From the NCBI RefSeq assembly GCF_001984575.1, contig NZ_LZNS01000001.1, forward strand, positions 3,785,210 to 3,849,209: DNA of 64,000 bases, written 5' to 3'. Position 1 is the stretch's first letter, and every line of letters starts with the position of its first letter. Source of the DNA: Streptomyces sp. MP131-18 (lineage in GTDB: Bacteria; Actinomycetota; Actinomycetes; Streptomycetales; Streptomycetaceae). Made by a program: the position numbers and the translations under genes. Under the pieces are notes generated by a model that saw only the letters and a list, made by a program, of their open reading frames with translations, was not told where the DNA came from and made no database searches. This document shows positions 33,801 through 42,707 of this stretch, piece after piece.

Positions 33801-34143
33801 CGCGAACGCGTTGACCGTCTCGCTCGAACGGCGCGGGATGCAGGCCGCGCACGCCACCTCCGACGCGGAGGCGATGGAGGTGGCGTCGCAGATCCGTCCG
33901 AATTTGGTGGTGATGGATCTCAACCAGGTGCGGCGGCGCCGTGCCGGGATCATCGACTGGCTGCGGGTCAACGGCCTGCTGAACCGGACGCCGTTCGTCG
34001 TCTACACGGCGGCGGAGCTGGACCCGGGACAGCTGCCTTCGCTGGCCTCGGGCGAGACGGTGCTGTTCCTCGCGGAGCGCTCGACGAATCCCGAGGTGCA
34101 GGCGCGGATCGTGGACCTGCTGACCAAGATCGGCGCGCACTAG
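30892..34143 (+). CDS. large PAS / pseudo-histidine-kinase / receiver-like signalling protein
   Basis: 1083 aa from GTG 30892 (GGGAGG 10 nt upstream); ATG 30835 in frame, 7 nt after a TAGACT box, is the alternative. Order: PAS-like (LDALPDALLLVNGNGTVVNA), second PAS (ASEGVVGVDTAGRIVLVNPA), a DHp-like helix (LREGLRGPLEQLRAEL) lacking the phospho-His, a worn ATPase region (DPERMAQALAHLVADVAG, no N-box Asn), a Pro/Ala/Gln-rich linker of about 350 residues with repeats, then two receiver-like domains. The last receiver (PRVLLVEEQEAIANAL, LVVMDLNQV) keeps the acceptor Asp. Probably a scaffold or signal integrator, not an active kinase. Confidence 0.8.
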   Translation: MSSRPARGAARLAAILDALPDALLLVNGNGTVVNANAIAVETLEAPGAPLVGRGLLDIVPEFDPRRIPGSMRRPEEDPSVRTRPTRMVARRTDGIELPVEVTSAGLNAGHTPYRSAIEAAFADDYSGEELLVLVVRDLSDALDTESELVRQQRQTEMILRAASEGVVGVDTAGRIVLVNPAAAQILGHRASQLGGQELHPLAQHSRADGTPLAFEETPLHDTLTSGRKHRVRGQVLWTKDGRAVPVDLTTAPVRDGDQLVGAVLAFTDRRAFDAMAARNEQLTSVLREGLRGPLEQLRAELSALAADPAGQLWPEANQVLHHLAAGYARMTTLVDNVLSYQRLDEGQEKLALERASLDAVVAAGVEGATELIGPGRAQFAVHAPPIEAEVDPERMAQALAHLVADVAGVDATGQSAAGAAGGDSTIVVAAAQRGDVVRIEVRGPHSGGDPVHEPIVRGIVRQHGGVLQTHEVGGSAAYVLEVPVAAGGGKAPPAKPRDASGDTTVMPVPAQPVRGTGGKAPMAIEPVPDTPTGRRRRAAPSASAEVAVAEAAPAPPASTEMAVQEPAGPQAFGPEPDPGNGRRRRALAPVGEAAPAPHAPAAEEPTGRRRRAKPAQEQEQPQEQPHEQPQEQPQEQPQDAPGAPGAGGVAVQGTGAAALEPVGPQPPQPSAVPQPEESDEPPVVEHSVVAASPILDGTAPVAQTMRQPRALPMPGSDRAKAGPRPPGVSVQTLGQGVPVGPQLPAPIAPARRRKLATPPADDARLAPAQQPGAPERDGREEREEREEREERGETQGRGRQFAIGAPAEGAAEGPEPLDGPNGAVEVTERHMPAGPPAPADDELPPEPLDNPRRLLVWPEPDVSTQQALTDRGYRPVIVHSREEVDAQIAAYPAALFVDPLTGPITRTALQSLRSAAVAAEVPVLVTAGLGQASREAAYGADPAVLLKALAPRDSEQHPPRVLLVEEQEAIANALTVSLERRGMQAAHATSDAEAMEVASQIRPNLVVMDLNQVRRRRAGIIDWLRVNGLLNRTPFVVYTAAELDPGQLPSLASGETVLFLAERSTNPEVQARIVDLLTKIGAH
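32735..32808 (+). repeat. 12-bp coding repeats (QEQP units) in the signalling protein linker
   Basis: Units of GAGCAACCGCAG and variants encode QEQEQPQEQPHEQPQEQP. In frame, so copy changes would only alter linker length. Not a CRISPR: no spacers. Confidence 0.85.
33229..33264 (+). repeat. 9-bp coding repeats (EER units)
   Basis: GAGGAACGC three times plus one variant, encoding EEREEREEREER in the linker before the receiver-like domains. A charged single helix is likely. Confidence 0.85.
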
Positions 34144-34194
34144 CGGCCGTGGCCGTGGCCGTGGCAGCGGCCGCCGCCACGGCCCGGCGCCCGG

Positions 34195-35862
<1,668 letters not shown>

Positions 35863-35951
35863 CGGGGGCCTCCTGGCTCCTCGCCTGACGGTCGGTCTCC
35901 GGTGATTGTGGTGGCTGCGGCGGCCTTATGGCACTGTCGGGGGCCGACGAA

Positions 35952-36560
35952 TTACGCGGCCATCGCCTGGTTGTCGCGGTGACTGCCGTGCTGCCCGTTG
36001 TACTGGCCGCTGTGCTGACCGCCATGCTGACTGTCGCGGGCGACCTCGGCCAGCTCCTCGTCCTCCCGGAGCTTGGCGAGCGCGCGCGAGACGGCGCTCT
36101 TGACGGTGCCGACGGACACCCCGAGCACCTCGGCGGTCGACGCCTCGCTCAGATCTTCGTAATACCTCAGGACGACCATGGCCCGCTGCCGCGCGGGGAG
36201 CCTGACGACGGCGCGCCACATCGCGTCGCGCATCGCCTGCTGCTCGGCCGGGTCGGGCGCGGGCAGCGGGTCGGGCTCGGGCAGCTCGTCCGTCGCGTAC
36301 TCGTCGACGCGGCGCTTGCGCCACTGCGAGGTGCGGGTGTTGAGCAGGGCGCGGCGGACGTAGCCGTCCAGGGCCCGGTGGTCCTCTATCCGCTCCCAGG
36401 CCAGGTAGGTCTTGGTGAGAGCGGTCTGGAGGAGGTCTTCGGCGTCACTGGGATTGGCGGTGAGCGAGCGGGCAGCGCGCAGCAGAACCGGGCCGCGTGC
36501 CTGCACGTACGAGGTGAAGGTCAGCGGGGCTGCTGTCCGGGCCGTCCTGGGCGTGGTCAT
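35952..36560 (-). CDS. ECF-type (SigE-family) sigma factor
   Basis: 202 aa. Region 2: LTANPSDAEDLLQTALTKTY and DGYVRRALLNTRTSQWRKRR. Region 4: LPARQRAMVVLRYYEDLSEA, TAEVLGVSVGTVKSAVSRAL. It ends with an unusual Gln/His/Gly-rich tail (HGGQHSGQYNGQHGSH). No anti-sigma gene adjacent. ATG 36558-36560; GTAAGG is a weak ribosome site immediately upstream. Confidence 0.92.
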   Translation of the reverse strand: MTTPRTARTAAPLTFTSYVQARGPVLLRAARSLTANPSDAEDLLQTALTKTYLAWERIEDHRALDGYVRRALLNTRTSQWRKRRVDEYATDELPEPDPLPAPDPAEQQAMRDAMWRAVVRLPARQRAMVVLRYYEDLSEASTAEVLGVSVGTVKSAVSRALAKLREDEELAEVARDSQHGGQHSGQYNGQHGSHRDNQAMAA

Positions 36561-36652
36561 GCCTTACAAATTAGGAGACATCACCCCGCTCGGGGATCGG
36601 CCACAGGTCGCGATGAGGCATCCGCCCCAGGGTGTAGAAGTGGTGCTGGCTG

Positions 36653-36681
36653 CACCTCCCAGAGGTGGAGGGGCCGCCTCC
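36653..36681 (-). terminator. possible hairpins downstream of the DUF1906 gene
   Basis: CACCTC (36653-36658)/GAGGTG (36662-36667) and GGAGG/CCTCC (36667-36681) could fold as alternative hairpins after the stop at 36706. Weak. Confidence 0.3.
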
Positions 36682-36705
36682 TTTTCGTCAGGGGGGATCA
36701 GGGAT

Positions 36706-37758
36706 TCACCTGATGCCCGGTGCGGGAACGCCCTCGGGGGTACCGGCGAGAACGGCCACCGGGGCGTGCACGAGATTGCGGTCGATGAGCAGGCGCCGCC
36801 CGCCGTGGGTCTCGGTGACGTCGCCCGCGTACTGGTGGATGCGGCGGTGCGGCTGCCAGGACGCGGGGTCGAGGGACGGCTCGGCGTCCAGGGTGGGCGG
36901 CGTGCCCCAGCGGGCGTACCACAGGGCGTCGGGGAGGTCGGGGGCGCCGACGCGGCGGGCGTTCTCCAGGTGGGCGATGCCGGAGGTGGCGCTGGAGTAG
37001 TAGCCGGCGATCCAGCCCTCGTCGGCGAGGTGACGGGTGAAGCCCTGGACGAACGCGAGGGTGTCCGCGGCGCAGTCGGGGTCGTGGTGGTCGTAGTCCT
37101 CGACGTCGAGGTAGATGGGGCTGCCGGGTGCGAGGCCGAGGGCGCGCGCCGAGAACACGGCGTCCTTCGCCTCGGCGGCGCCCTGGGCGCGCGGGCCTTC
37201 CGGGCCGATGGTGGCGGCGCTGTGGCCCGGCGGGCTGATGCAGGGGGACTGCGAGCCCGCGTAGATGGGCAGGAGCCGCCAGCCGAGGGCGCTGACTTCG
37301 CGCACCCAGTCGGGCGTGAGGTGCGGCTGGGCCGCGCAGGCGCGGCTCTTGCCGCCGACGTAGATGCCGAGTGCGCGGTAGGGGGAGGCCAGCCAGTCGC
37401 GCATGGTGGGCAGAGCGGGGGCCTCGCAGGTGTCGAACCCACGGCCGTGGAAGATGCGGGCCCCGCGGGCGGTGAGGTCGCCGCTCATCAGGGCGTCGCC
37501 GTTCGCCGGGGTGTCGCCGTTCGCCGGGGTGTCGCCGTTCGGCAGGGCCGCGCCGTTCGGGAGGGCCGCGTCGTTCGGGAGGGCCGCGTCGTTCGGGAGG
37601 GCCGCGTCGTTGGGAAGGGCGGGGCGCATGGGCGGGGGCGCGGGTCCGGCGAGGGCGGCTGCGGGGGCGGCGGTCAGGGCGAGCGCGAGAGCGCCGAGAA
37701 CGAGGGCGCCGAGGACGGGGGCGGCCGGCCGGGGGCCGGTGTGATGGGCGTACCGCAT
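36706..37758 (-). CDS. secreted DUF1906 (glycoside hydrolase-like, Rv2525c-type) protein
   Basis: 350 aa. Signal peptide (VLGALVLGALALALTAAPAA), a low-complexity linker of repeated AALPND/AALPNG/DTPANG units (residues 45-90), then the DUF1906 TIM barrel: RGFDTCEAPALPTMRDWLA, GIYVGGKSRACA, WRLLPIYAGSQSP, PGSPIYLDVEDYDH, GYYSSATSGIAH, WYARWGTPPTL. The family binds or cleaves peptidoglycan or polysaccharides; activity is unproven. The acidic LDVEDYD matches the catalytic strand of GH25-like enzymes. ATG 37756-37758. Confidence 0.88.
   Translation of the reverse strand: MRYAHHTGPRPAAPVLGALVLGALALALTAAPAAALAGPAPPPMRPALPNDAALPNDAALPNDAALPNGAALPNGDTPANGDTPANGDALMSGDLTARGARIFHGRGFDTCEAPALPTMRDWLASPYRALGIYVGGKSRACAAQPHLTPDWVREVSALGWRLLPIYAGSQSPCISPPGHSAATIGPEGPRAQGAAEAKDAVFSARALGLAPGSPIYLDVEDYDHHDPDCAADTLAFVQGFTRHLADEGWIAGYYSSATSGIAHLENARRVGAPDLPDALWYARWGTPPTLDAEPSLDPASWQPHRRIHQYAGDVTETHGGRRLLIDRNLVHAPVAVLAGTPEGVPAPGIR
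37495..37620. repeat. 18-bp tandem repeats encoding the linker of the DUF1906 protein
   Basis: Two copies of GTCGCCGTTCGCCGGGGT (37495-37530), then several GGGAGGGCCGCGTCGTTC units to about 37620. All preserve frame; encode DTPANG and AALPND repeats. Confidence 0.85.
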
Positions 37759-37901
37759 GGGACCGAGTCAAGGCGGATGGCGCGGCGGGAACGGCGCTGA
37801 CACCCGGGGACCGCTCACCTGGTCCGGCCCGTTCACCCGAACGGACCACACGGAACGGTTGCGGCCCACCCCACCCCGACCCCGCCCGGCCCCGCACGTG
37901 C

Positions 37902-38579
37902 TCAGGCCGTTGCGGTCAGCTCCTCGATGCGCTGGGCGAAGTCGGCGGCAGGCAGGGGCAATTCGATCTCGTCGACGAACTGCACGGCGTCCGGCACGTA
38001 GTGCACGACCGCCGCCGCGGCAGCGGTGAGGCAGGCCCGGTCCCCGCACAGCCGGGCCAGCACGCGCAGGACCAGGGCGGGACAGCTGCCGTCCTCCCGC
38101 TCCTCGTCGGCGGTCTCCGGGTCACGGTCCGGGTCGGCCTGCCGGTGCCACAGGGCGGCCTCCCAGGTCTCGCCGAGGATCAGGTGGTGCAGGTACAGGC
38201 AGTAGGCGGCGGCACCGTCCCCCGCGCCGGCGGCGAACTGCCACCAGAAGCGCGCGCTGTCCTCGCAGCCGGCGAGCTGGAGCACGCAGCCCAGCACGCG
38301 CGCGCCCTCGGGCTCCGGCACGCGCCCCCCGAGGAGGGCGGCCATGTGCTGGAGTGCGCCGTCCTGCCCGACCACCGTGCGGCACAGGGTCGCCAGGTAG
38401 TGGAACGCGTCGGCCTCACGTCCGCCGGACCGCGGCGGGCCGCTGACGGCCGGGGGCAGCCGGTCGGCGACGCGGGCGGCGATGCGCGACTCGGCCGCCT
38501 CGATCTCCTGGTCGGTGTAGGTGTGGGGCCGGTGCACCAGGATCGCCCGGGCCAGAACCTGGTCAATGGACCGGGGCAT
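37902..38579 (-). CDS. helical protein of unknown function, 225 aa, coupled to a sigma gene
   Basis: Starts MPRSIDQVLARAILVHRPHT and is helical throughout with conserved-looking Trp/Cys (GCEDSARFWWQFAAGAGDG, AAAYCLYLHHLILGE). TPR/Sel1-like repeats are possible. No DNA-binding or zinc motif, so it is not a classic anti-sigma factor, but its start overlaps the end of the sigma gene by 17 bp, the usual place for one. The tail ends FVDEIELPLPAADFAQRIEE. Confidence 0.65.
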   Translation of the reverse strand: MPRSIDQVLARAILVHRPHTYTDQEIEAAESRIAARVADRLPPAVSGPPRSGGREADAFHYLATLCRTVVGQDGALQHMAALLGGRVPEPEGARVLGCVLQLAGCEDSARFWWQFAAGAGDGAAAYCLYLHHLILGETWEAALWHRQADPDRDPETADEEREDGSCPALVLRVLARLCGDRACLTAAAAAVVHYVPDAVQFVDEIELPLPAADFAQRIEELTATA

Positions 38580-39198
38580 GACCGGACCTCCCGTCCGCGC
38601 CGCCGGCCTCGGCGTCCGCATCGTTCTCGGCGTCGGCATCCGCGTCGAGGCCGGTCTCCCGCAGGCCGAGCGCCTCCTTGAGCCGGTGCCTGGCGTAGCG
38701 CGCGGTGGAGCGGACGCCGGGCACGCTGATGCCCAGGATGTCCGCGGTCTCCTCGGGGCTGTAGCCGATGCAGTACCGCAGCACGATGACGTCGTGCTGC
38801 CGCTCGGGCAGCTCCCGGATCGCCTGATAGATGCTCAGGCTCTCCTCCAGCTCGCCTATGGGATCGACGGCCGAGTGCAGGGCGTGGGTCTCGAAGGGCG
38901 CCGTGTCCGCCATGACCGGCCTGCGGCCCCTGGCGCGGGCCGCGTCGACGGTGCGTTCCTTGAGCAGGGTCCAGGCGTGGCCGGCCGGGCTGTCGAGGCG
39001 GAGGACGCGCGGCCAGTCGGCGGCGAGCTGCTCGAAGGCACGGTCGACCGTCTCCTCCGCGTCGGCCCGGTTGCCGAGGTGCAGCTCGGCCCAGCGCACG
39101 TAGGCGGGCCGGTACAGCTGGTGGAATGCGCGGAAGTCGGCGGGCAGCGCCGGAAGCGGCGCCACACCGGTACGCGGGGCGGGCAAGGAGTCGGTCAC
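38563..39198 (-). CDS. sigma-70-family (ECF-like) regulator
   Basis: 211 aa. Region 2-like segment (RADAEETVDRAFEQLAADWP, AWTLLKERTVDAARARG) and a clear region 4 HTH (LPERQHDVIVLRYCIGYSPE, TADILGISVPGVRSTARYAR). An acidic Asp/Ala-rich tail (DADADAENDADAEAGG) follows. The acidic extension and the coupled downstream gene suggest non-classical control. GTG 39196-39198 with GGAG upstream. Confidence 0.85.
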   Translation of the reverse strand: MTDSLPAPRTGVAPLPALPADFRAFHQLYRPAYVRWAELHLGNRADAEETVDRAFEQLAADWPRVLRLDSPAGHAWTLLKERTVDAARARGRRPVMADTAPFETHALHSAVDPIGELEESLSIYQAIRELPERQHDVIVLRYCIGYSPEETADILGISVPGVRSTARYARHRLKEALGLRETGLDADADAENDADAEAGGADGRSGHAPVH

Positions 39199-39358
39199 CG
39201 GATCTCCGGGTCCTTCCTTCGTCTCTGCGTCGTGGGAGTTCCGCCCCCGACAGCGATCGGCAGCGGTCGATCGTGCTTGACCGAGTCAGAAATCTTACGC
39301 AACGAAGCTCTTCAGTTACGAAATCGATCAACGAACGCCTTGATGCCGAACGTTGAAA

Positions 39359-39384
39359 GGGGCGCCCGAGTACCCGGGCGCCCC
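39359..39384 (-). terminator. hairpin terminator beside the partial tRNA-Ser copy
   Basis: GGGGCGCCCG (39359-39368) pairs with CGGGCGCCCC (39375-39384), then TT. It lies 25 bp beyond the tRNA-like 3' end, mirroring the terminator beyond the intact tRNA. Confidence 0.75.
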
Positions 39385-39409
39385 TTCGTCACCACGGCAT
39401 CGCCGCCGG

Positions 39410-39468
39410 CGGAGGCTGTGGGATCTGAACCCACGGTGACGTTGCCGCCACGACGGTTTTCACGACCG
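39410..39468 (-). repeat. partial tRNA-Ser(TGA) copy, putative attachment-site remnant
   Basis: 59 bp, 57 identical to 40894-40952 (3' part of the intact tRNA-Ser(TGA), from acceptor and T-arm through the anticodon arm). Same orientation. Beyond 39468 similarity stops. A duplicated tRNA 3' end on the 3' side of an intact tRNA is the mark left by site-specific integration. Confidence 0.75.
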
Positions 39469-39609
39469 CACCGCCCGTCTGCTGCGCTCAGGCTTTGACC
39501 TGCCCAGCAGGCTAGCGGGCATGCACGAGGGGGGCCACCTTGGGCACAGGATGGCCGGAGGTGCCGTCGGTCACGCCTGGGCGCCGGTCGGATCAGGTAC
39601 TCCAGAAGC

Positions 39610-40041
39610 ATGCAGCTCTCCCCCGAGGAAGCCCGCGCACGGTTCGCCGCCTCCCGCGTTCTGCGGCTGGCGACAGCCGGTGGCACCGGTTCTCCCCACC
39701 TCGTTCCGGCGACCTTCGCTGTGCGGAACGACACAATCGTCATTGCCGTCGATCACAAACCGAAGCAACACCAGAACCTTAAGCGCCTGCGGAACATCAC
39801 GGCGAACCCACAGGTCTGCGTCCTGGTGGACGTCTACGACGACGACTGGGCCCAGCTCTGGTGGGTCCGTGGTGACGGCACGGCGCGCATTCTCGACGAC
39901 GCGCAACGTTGTGCGCCGGTTGAATGGCTGCGGGAGAAGTACGCCCAGTATCGTGACGCCCCGCCGGGCGGCCCGGTCATCGAGATCACGGTCACGCGCT
40001 GGTCCGGCTGGGCATCCACCGGTCCTGCCCCGCCGGAATAG
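39610..40041 (+). CDS. PPOX-class, probably F420-dependent oxidoreductase
   Basis: 143 aa split-barrel protein. MQLSPEEARARFAASRVLRL, SPHLVPATFAV, IVIAVDHKPKQHQNLKRLRN, NPQVCVLVDVYDDDWAQLWW are typical of the actinobacterial PPOX-class F420-dependent subfamily. Substrate unknown. It is one of only two genes between the tRNA-Ser copies, so it may be cargo of the vanished element or host DNA caught between. No clear ribosome site. Confidence 0.87.
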   Translation: MQLSPEEARARFAASRVLRLATAGGTGSPHLVPATFAVRNDTIVIAVDHKPKQHQNLKRLRNITANPQVCVLVDVYDDDWAQLWWVRGDGTARILDDAQRCAPVEWLREKYAQYRDAPPGGPVIEITVTRWSGWASTGPAPPE

Positions 40042-40066
40042 CGCGCACATGCCACGGAAGGGGTCC

Positions 40067-40690
40067 ATGACTGATCGCGCCGCGAAGCTCCGGGTGATCG
40101 CCGAAGATCTCCGGAAGGAGATCCGGGCGGGGGCGTTCCCGCCCGGCGAGAAGCTGCCGTCCGAGCGCCAGCTCGCCGAGCGATTCGACACCACGCGCGC
40201 TACCGTCCGGAAGGCCGTCGCCCTGCTCCGTGCCGAAGGGCTGGTCGTCTCACGCCAGGGCGCCGGCGTCATCGTCCGCCCGCACCCGCAGGTGCGCATG
40301 CTCGGCGCGGGCGCCAACTACCGAGCACGCCGGGCAACCGGCGTCTCCCACTACAACGCCGAGGCCGCGGCGCAGGGCAAGCGGGCCGCCCAGCACATCC
40401 GCGACGTGACCGACGAAGCACCGGCGCCGCCGGAGATGGCCGATCGGCTCGGCGTCAAGGCCGGTGCGGCCGTGGTCGCCCGCCGCCTCTTCTTCACCGT
40501 CGAAGAGGAGCCGACGCAGCTCGTTGACGGATACTGCGCCCGCGACCTCGCGGCCGGCACGCCGATCAGCGCCCGATCCGCCGGCGGATCGCCCAGTCCG
40601 TCGAGGACCTCGGCATCCGCATGCCGACCGGAGGAGAGCGACACCCTGGCGGTCCCGGCCCGGGGTCCCCGTGGGCGCTTGCCCTCTTGA
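40067..40690 (+). pseudogene. GntR/HutC-type regulator with broken C-terminal domain
   Basis: N-terminal winged helix intact: LRKEIRAGAFPPGEKLPSER, LAERFDTTRATVRKAVALLR. The UTRA effector domain is normal through ARRLFFTVEEEPTQLVDGYC and LAAGTPI, then a deletion and frameshift occur: in another frame RIAQSVEDLGIRMPTGGE appears, which belongs further along this domain, and then nothing recognisable. HutC-type GntR regulators are common control genes of actinomycete integrative elements. DNA-binding may survive, ligand control should not. ATG 40067, GGAAGGGG upstream. Confidence 0.68.
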
Positions 40691-40838
40691 TCCATAGATG
40701 CCCTGATCTCTTCCGAGGTGGGGACCTCCCGCCCTGGCAGGGGAGCGCGCAGCATCCGGCTGCCTGGCCACAGCTTGGCCGTAGGCGCTGGTCAGCGGTG
40801 AGACACGGCGGGACAGGCGAGCACTCGGAGTGAGAAGC

Positions 40839-40870
40839 AGAGCGGCCCCCGGGTGTCCGGGGGCCGCTCT
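40839..40870 (-). terminator. hairpin terminator after tRNA-Ser(TGA)
   Basis: AGAGCGGCCCCCGG (40839-40852), loop GTGT, CCGGGGGCCGCTCT (40857-40870); 14-bp perfect stem 23 bp from the tRNA end. Confidence 0.88.
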
Positions 40871-40893
40871 GACCTGTGTCTTTACCGTCTGGG

Positions 40894-40980
40894 CGGAGGC
40901 TGTGGGATTTGAACCCACGGTGACGTTGCCGCCACGACGGTTTTCAAGACCGTTCCCTTCGGCCGCTCGGGCAAGCCTCC
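40894..40980 (-). tRNA. tRNA-Ser (anticodon TGA)
   Basis: 87 nt. Acceptor GGAGGCT/AGCCTCC, long variable arm, anticodon loop CTTGAAA gives TGA reading UCA and UCG, T-arm GTGGGTTCAAATCCCAC. Intact, with the 3' side facing the putative element remnant. Confidence 0.96.
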
Positions 40981-41029
40981 CGGTGCGCGGGAATCCCGCA
41001 CGCACCCGGACAGCCTAGCGGCTCGGTCC

Positions 41030-42589
41030 TCAGTCGCCCACGCGCTCGCCCAGGACGACGGTCGTGGTCTGCTCCTGCCCGTCGCGGACGAACGTCACCT
41101 CCACCGAGTCCCCCGGCTCGTACGTCCAGATCTGGCTGATCAGGGTGGGGCTGCTGTCGATCAGCGTGTCGCCGAACTGCGTGATCACGTCGCCGGGCCG
41201 GAGCCCCGCCTGGGCGGCCGGGCCGTCGGGGGAGATCGGCTCGGGGACGTCGGCGCCCTCTTCGATGATCGCCGCGCCCTCGGTATCGCCGGTGGCCGGC
41301 TGCACGTGGGCACCGATGATCGGGTAGACCGGCTCGCCGGTCTCTATCAGGTCGGCGGCGACGCGCTGCGCCTGGTTGATCGGGATGGCGAACCCGAGGC
41401 CGATGCTGCCGACCTCGCCCATGCCGTTGGAGGAGCCGCGGATCGCCGAGTTGATCCCGATGACGGCGCCGTCCGCGTTCAGCAGGGGGCCGCCCGAGTT
41501 CCCCGGGTTGATCGAGGCGTCGGTCTGGAGGGCATTCATGTAGGAGGCGGCGCTGCCCTGCGCGTCGCTGGACGCCACGGGGCGGTCCTTGGCGCTGATG
41601 ATGCCGGTGGTGACCGTACCGGAGAGGCCGAACGGCGCGCCGATCGCGATGGTGGCGTCGCCGACCACGACCTCGTCCGAGTTGCCGATGGGCAGCGGCT
41701 CCAGGTCCCGGCCGTCGAGGTCGGTCAGGCGCATGACGGCGACGTCGTAGCCCTCGGCACGGCCGACGACCTCCGCCTCGTAGGTCTGCCCGTCCGAGAA
41801 GGTCGCGGTCAGCTCGCCGCCGTCGGCGGCGCTGGCCACCACGTGGTTGTTGGTGAGGATGTGGCCCTCTTCGTCGTAGACGAAGCCGGTGCCGCCGGCC
41901 GCCTCCGCGCCGTTGCCCGCCTCGATGGTCACGACGCTGGGCAGGGCCTCGTCCGCTATACCGGCGACCGACTCCGGCGGGCGGGCCACCGCGTCCCCGT
42001 CCGACTCCCGGCCGATGACGGACGAGCCGCCGTCGTCCCCGCTGTCCGCCACGACGTAGCCGACGCCGCCGCCGATGCCGCCCGCGACGAGCGTGGCCAC
42101 CACGACGCCGGTCAGCAGCCCGTTCCGCCGCTTCTTCGGCGGGGGCGGCGGCGGGAACGCGCCCCACGCCCCGGCGGGCGGGGGGGCGGAGCCGTCGGCC
42201 GTCGGCGGCGCGGCGGGATCAGCGGCGTACGGAACGCCCGCACCCGAGGTCGGGTGCGCGGCGGGCGGCGCAGGCGCGGGGACGTGCCCGTGCGCCGGGT
42301 AGGGCTGTGACTGGTGTGGCTGCTGCGGCTGGTGCGGCTGCGGATACGGCGTCGGGGACTGCTGGGGCGGCTGGGGCGGCTGATGGCTCTGCGCGTGCGC
42401 CGCGGGGGGCACGGGCGGTGGCGGTGCGGCCGGTACGGCCGGGTCCGGTGCCGGGGGTGGAGGAGACGCGGCCGGCGGCGGGACCGGCGACGCGGCCCGG
42501 GGTGGCGTGGACGACTGGTCCGCCCGGGTCTCCGGCGCACCGGCGGCTGGCTCGTCCGGCTTGCCGGCGCCTTCGTTCTCGGTGCTCAC
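41030..42589 (-). CDS. HtrA/DegP-type membrane serine protease
   Basis: 519 aa. Long cytosolic Pro/Ala/Gln-rich N-terminus, one membrane helix (GLLTGVVVATLVAGGIGGGV, about residues 155-175), then an extracytoplasmic trypsin-like domain with His in ILTNNHVV, Asp in YDVAVMRL and Ser in NPGNSGGPLL, then one PDZ domain (GPAAQAGLRPGDVITQFGDT). Envelope protein quality control. GTG 42587-42589 is preferred (GAGGAGAGAGC upstream). Often controlled by envelope-stress systems; no box seen. Confidence 0.94.
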   Translation of the reverse strand: MSTENEGAGKPDEPAAGAPETRADQSSTPPRAASPVPPPAASPPPPAPDPAVPAAPPPPVPPAAHAQSHQPPQPPQQSPTPYPQPHQPQQPHQSQPYPAHGHVPAPAPPAAHPTSGAGVPYAADPAAPPTADGSAPPPAGAWGAFPPPPPPKKRRNGLLTGVVVATLVAGGIGGGVGYVVADSGDDGGSSVIGRESDGDAVARPPESVAGIADEALPSVVTIEAGNGAEAAGGTGFVYDEEGHILTNNHVVASAADGGELTATFSDGQTYEAEVVGRAEGYDVAVMRLTDLDGRDLEPLPIGNSDEVVVGDATIAIGAPFGLSGTVTTGIISAKDRPVASSDAQGSAASYMNALQTDASINPGNSGGPLLNADGAVIGINSAIRGSSNGMGEVGSIGLGFAIPINQAQRVAADLIETGEPVYPIIGAHVQPATGDTEGAAIIEEGADVPEPISPDGPAAQAGLRPGDVITQFGDTLIDSSPTLISQIWTYEPGDSVEVTFVRDGQEQTTTVVLGERVGD

Positions 42590-42707
42590 AGCTCTCTCCT
42601 CAGGGGCACGACAGGATGTGCGAGCAGTCTTTCCCATGGTCTGTCAGACGGACATAAACCCCGCCGGACTTTCTTTCCCACGGCCGGGGCCGTGGCACCA
42701 TGTCGCG

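Larger units (their letters stand above)
39199..39609. other. intergenic region with terminator and partial tRNA-Ser copy
   Basis: No gene. It holds the minus-strand upstream region of the sigma gene, a strong hairpin at 39359-39384 and a 59-bp copy of the 3' part of tRNA-Ser(TGA) at 39410-39468. The following 39469-39600 has no recognised signal. Confidence 0.7.
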
